Assembly (NCBI GenBank): GCA_031255985.1
Contig: JAIRRL010000185.1
Location: 1 to 5,739 of the forward strand
Source of the DNA: Gracilibacteraceae bacterium
Lineage (GTDB): Bacteria; Bacillota; Desulfitobacteriia; Desulfitobacteriales; Syntrophobotulaceae
Direction: 5' to 3'
Length of the DNA: 5,739 bases
This document shows, piece after piece, positions 5,714 to 5,739 of the stretch. The notes under the pieces are model-generated. The model ran no database searches and had not been told where the DNA came from. It saw only the letters and a program-made list of their open reading frames with translations. The position numbers and the translations under genes were made by a program. Within the stretch, counting starts at the first letter, position 1. Every line of letters begins with the position of its first letter.

Positions 5714-5739
5714 CCCCGAAATGCCGCTCGGTTTTGCTA

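Noticed and set aside
5698..5739. Promoter of the activator gene
   Set aside because: The 42 nt available show no convincing -35/-10 or -24/-12 pattern; the promoter probably lies beyond the window.

Overview
The window carries four protein genes, all on the minus strand, in the transcription order regulator, short-chain dehydrogenase, thiolase, typA. The DNA is GC-rich, and no gene is supported on the plus strand. Strong Shine-Dalgarno sequences, two GTG starts, a PAS-type sigma-54 activator next to acetoacetyl-CoA genes, and a Firmicutes-like TypA suggest an anaerobic, moderately GC-rich Firmicute, for example of the Negativicutes or Peptococcaceae type. That assignment is inferred from gene character only, not from a marker phylogeny.

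Right part (5697 down to 4270): a complete sigma-54 enhancer-binding activator with a PAS sensor, an AAA+ domain and a Fis-type HTH. Its transcript appears to end at a clear intrinsic terminator at 4193-4168. Middle (4167-4019): a compact control region with a good sigma-54 (-24/-12) promoter at 4074-4059, predicted to start transcription about 30 nt before the dehydrogenase ATG, and several short dyads upstream as weak candidates for activator sites. Then come a FabG/PhaB-like dehydrogenase (4018-3275) and an acetyl-CoA acetyltransferase (3229-2051), 45 nt apart. They form a two-gene unit that interconverts acetyl-CoA, acetoacetyl-CoA and 3-hydroxybutyryl-CoA. The simplest reading is that the PAS regulator senses a metabolic or redox signal and switches this unit on through sigma-54.

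Left part (1959 down to 28): typA/bipA, a ribosome-associated GTPase. It probably has its own sigma-70-type promoter in the 91-nt gap after the thiolase. It is a housekeeping gene and is likely unrelated in function to the acetoacetyl-CoA unit, although no terminator separates them.

The least ordinary details are three perfect tandem 9-bp copies of a Shine-Dalgarno sequence in front of the thiolase, a repeat-built Thr/Glu/Pro-rich N-terminal extension on TypA, and the complete sigma-54 control circuit. No mobile element, CRISPR array, tRNA or rRNA was seen. I found no convincing evidence of a wholly new system here.
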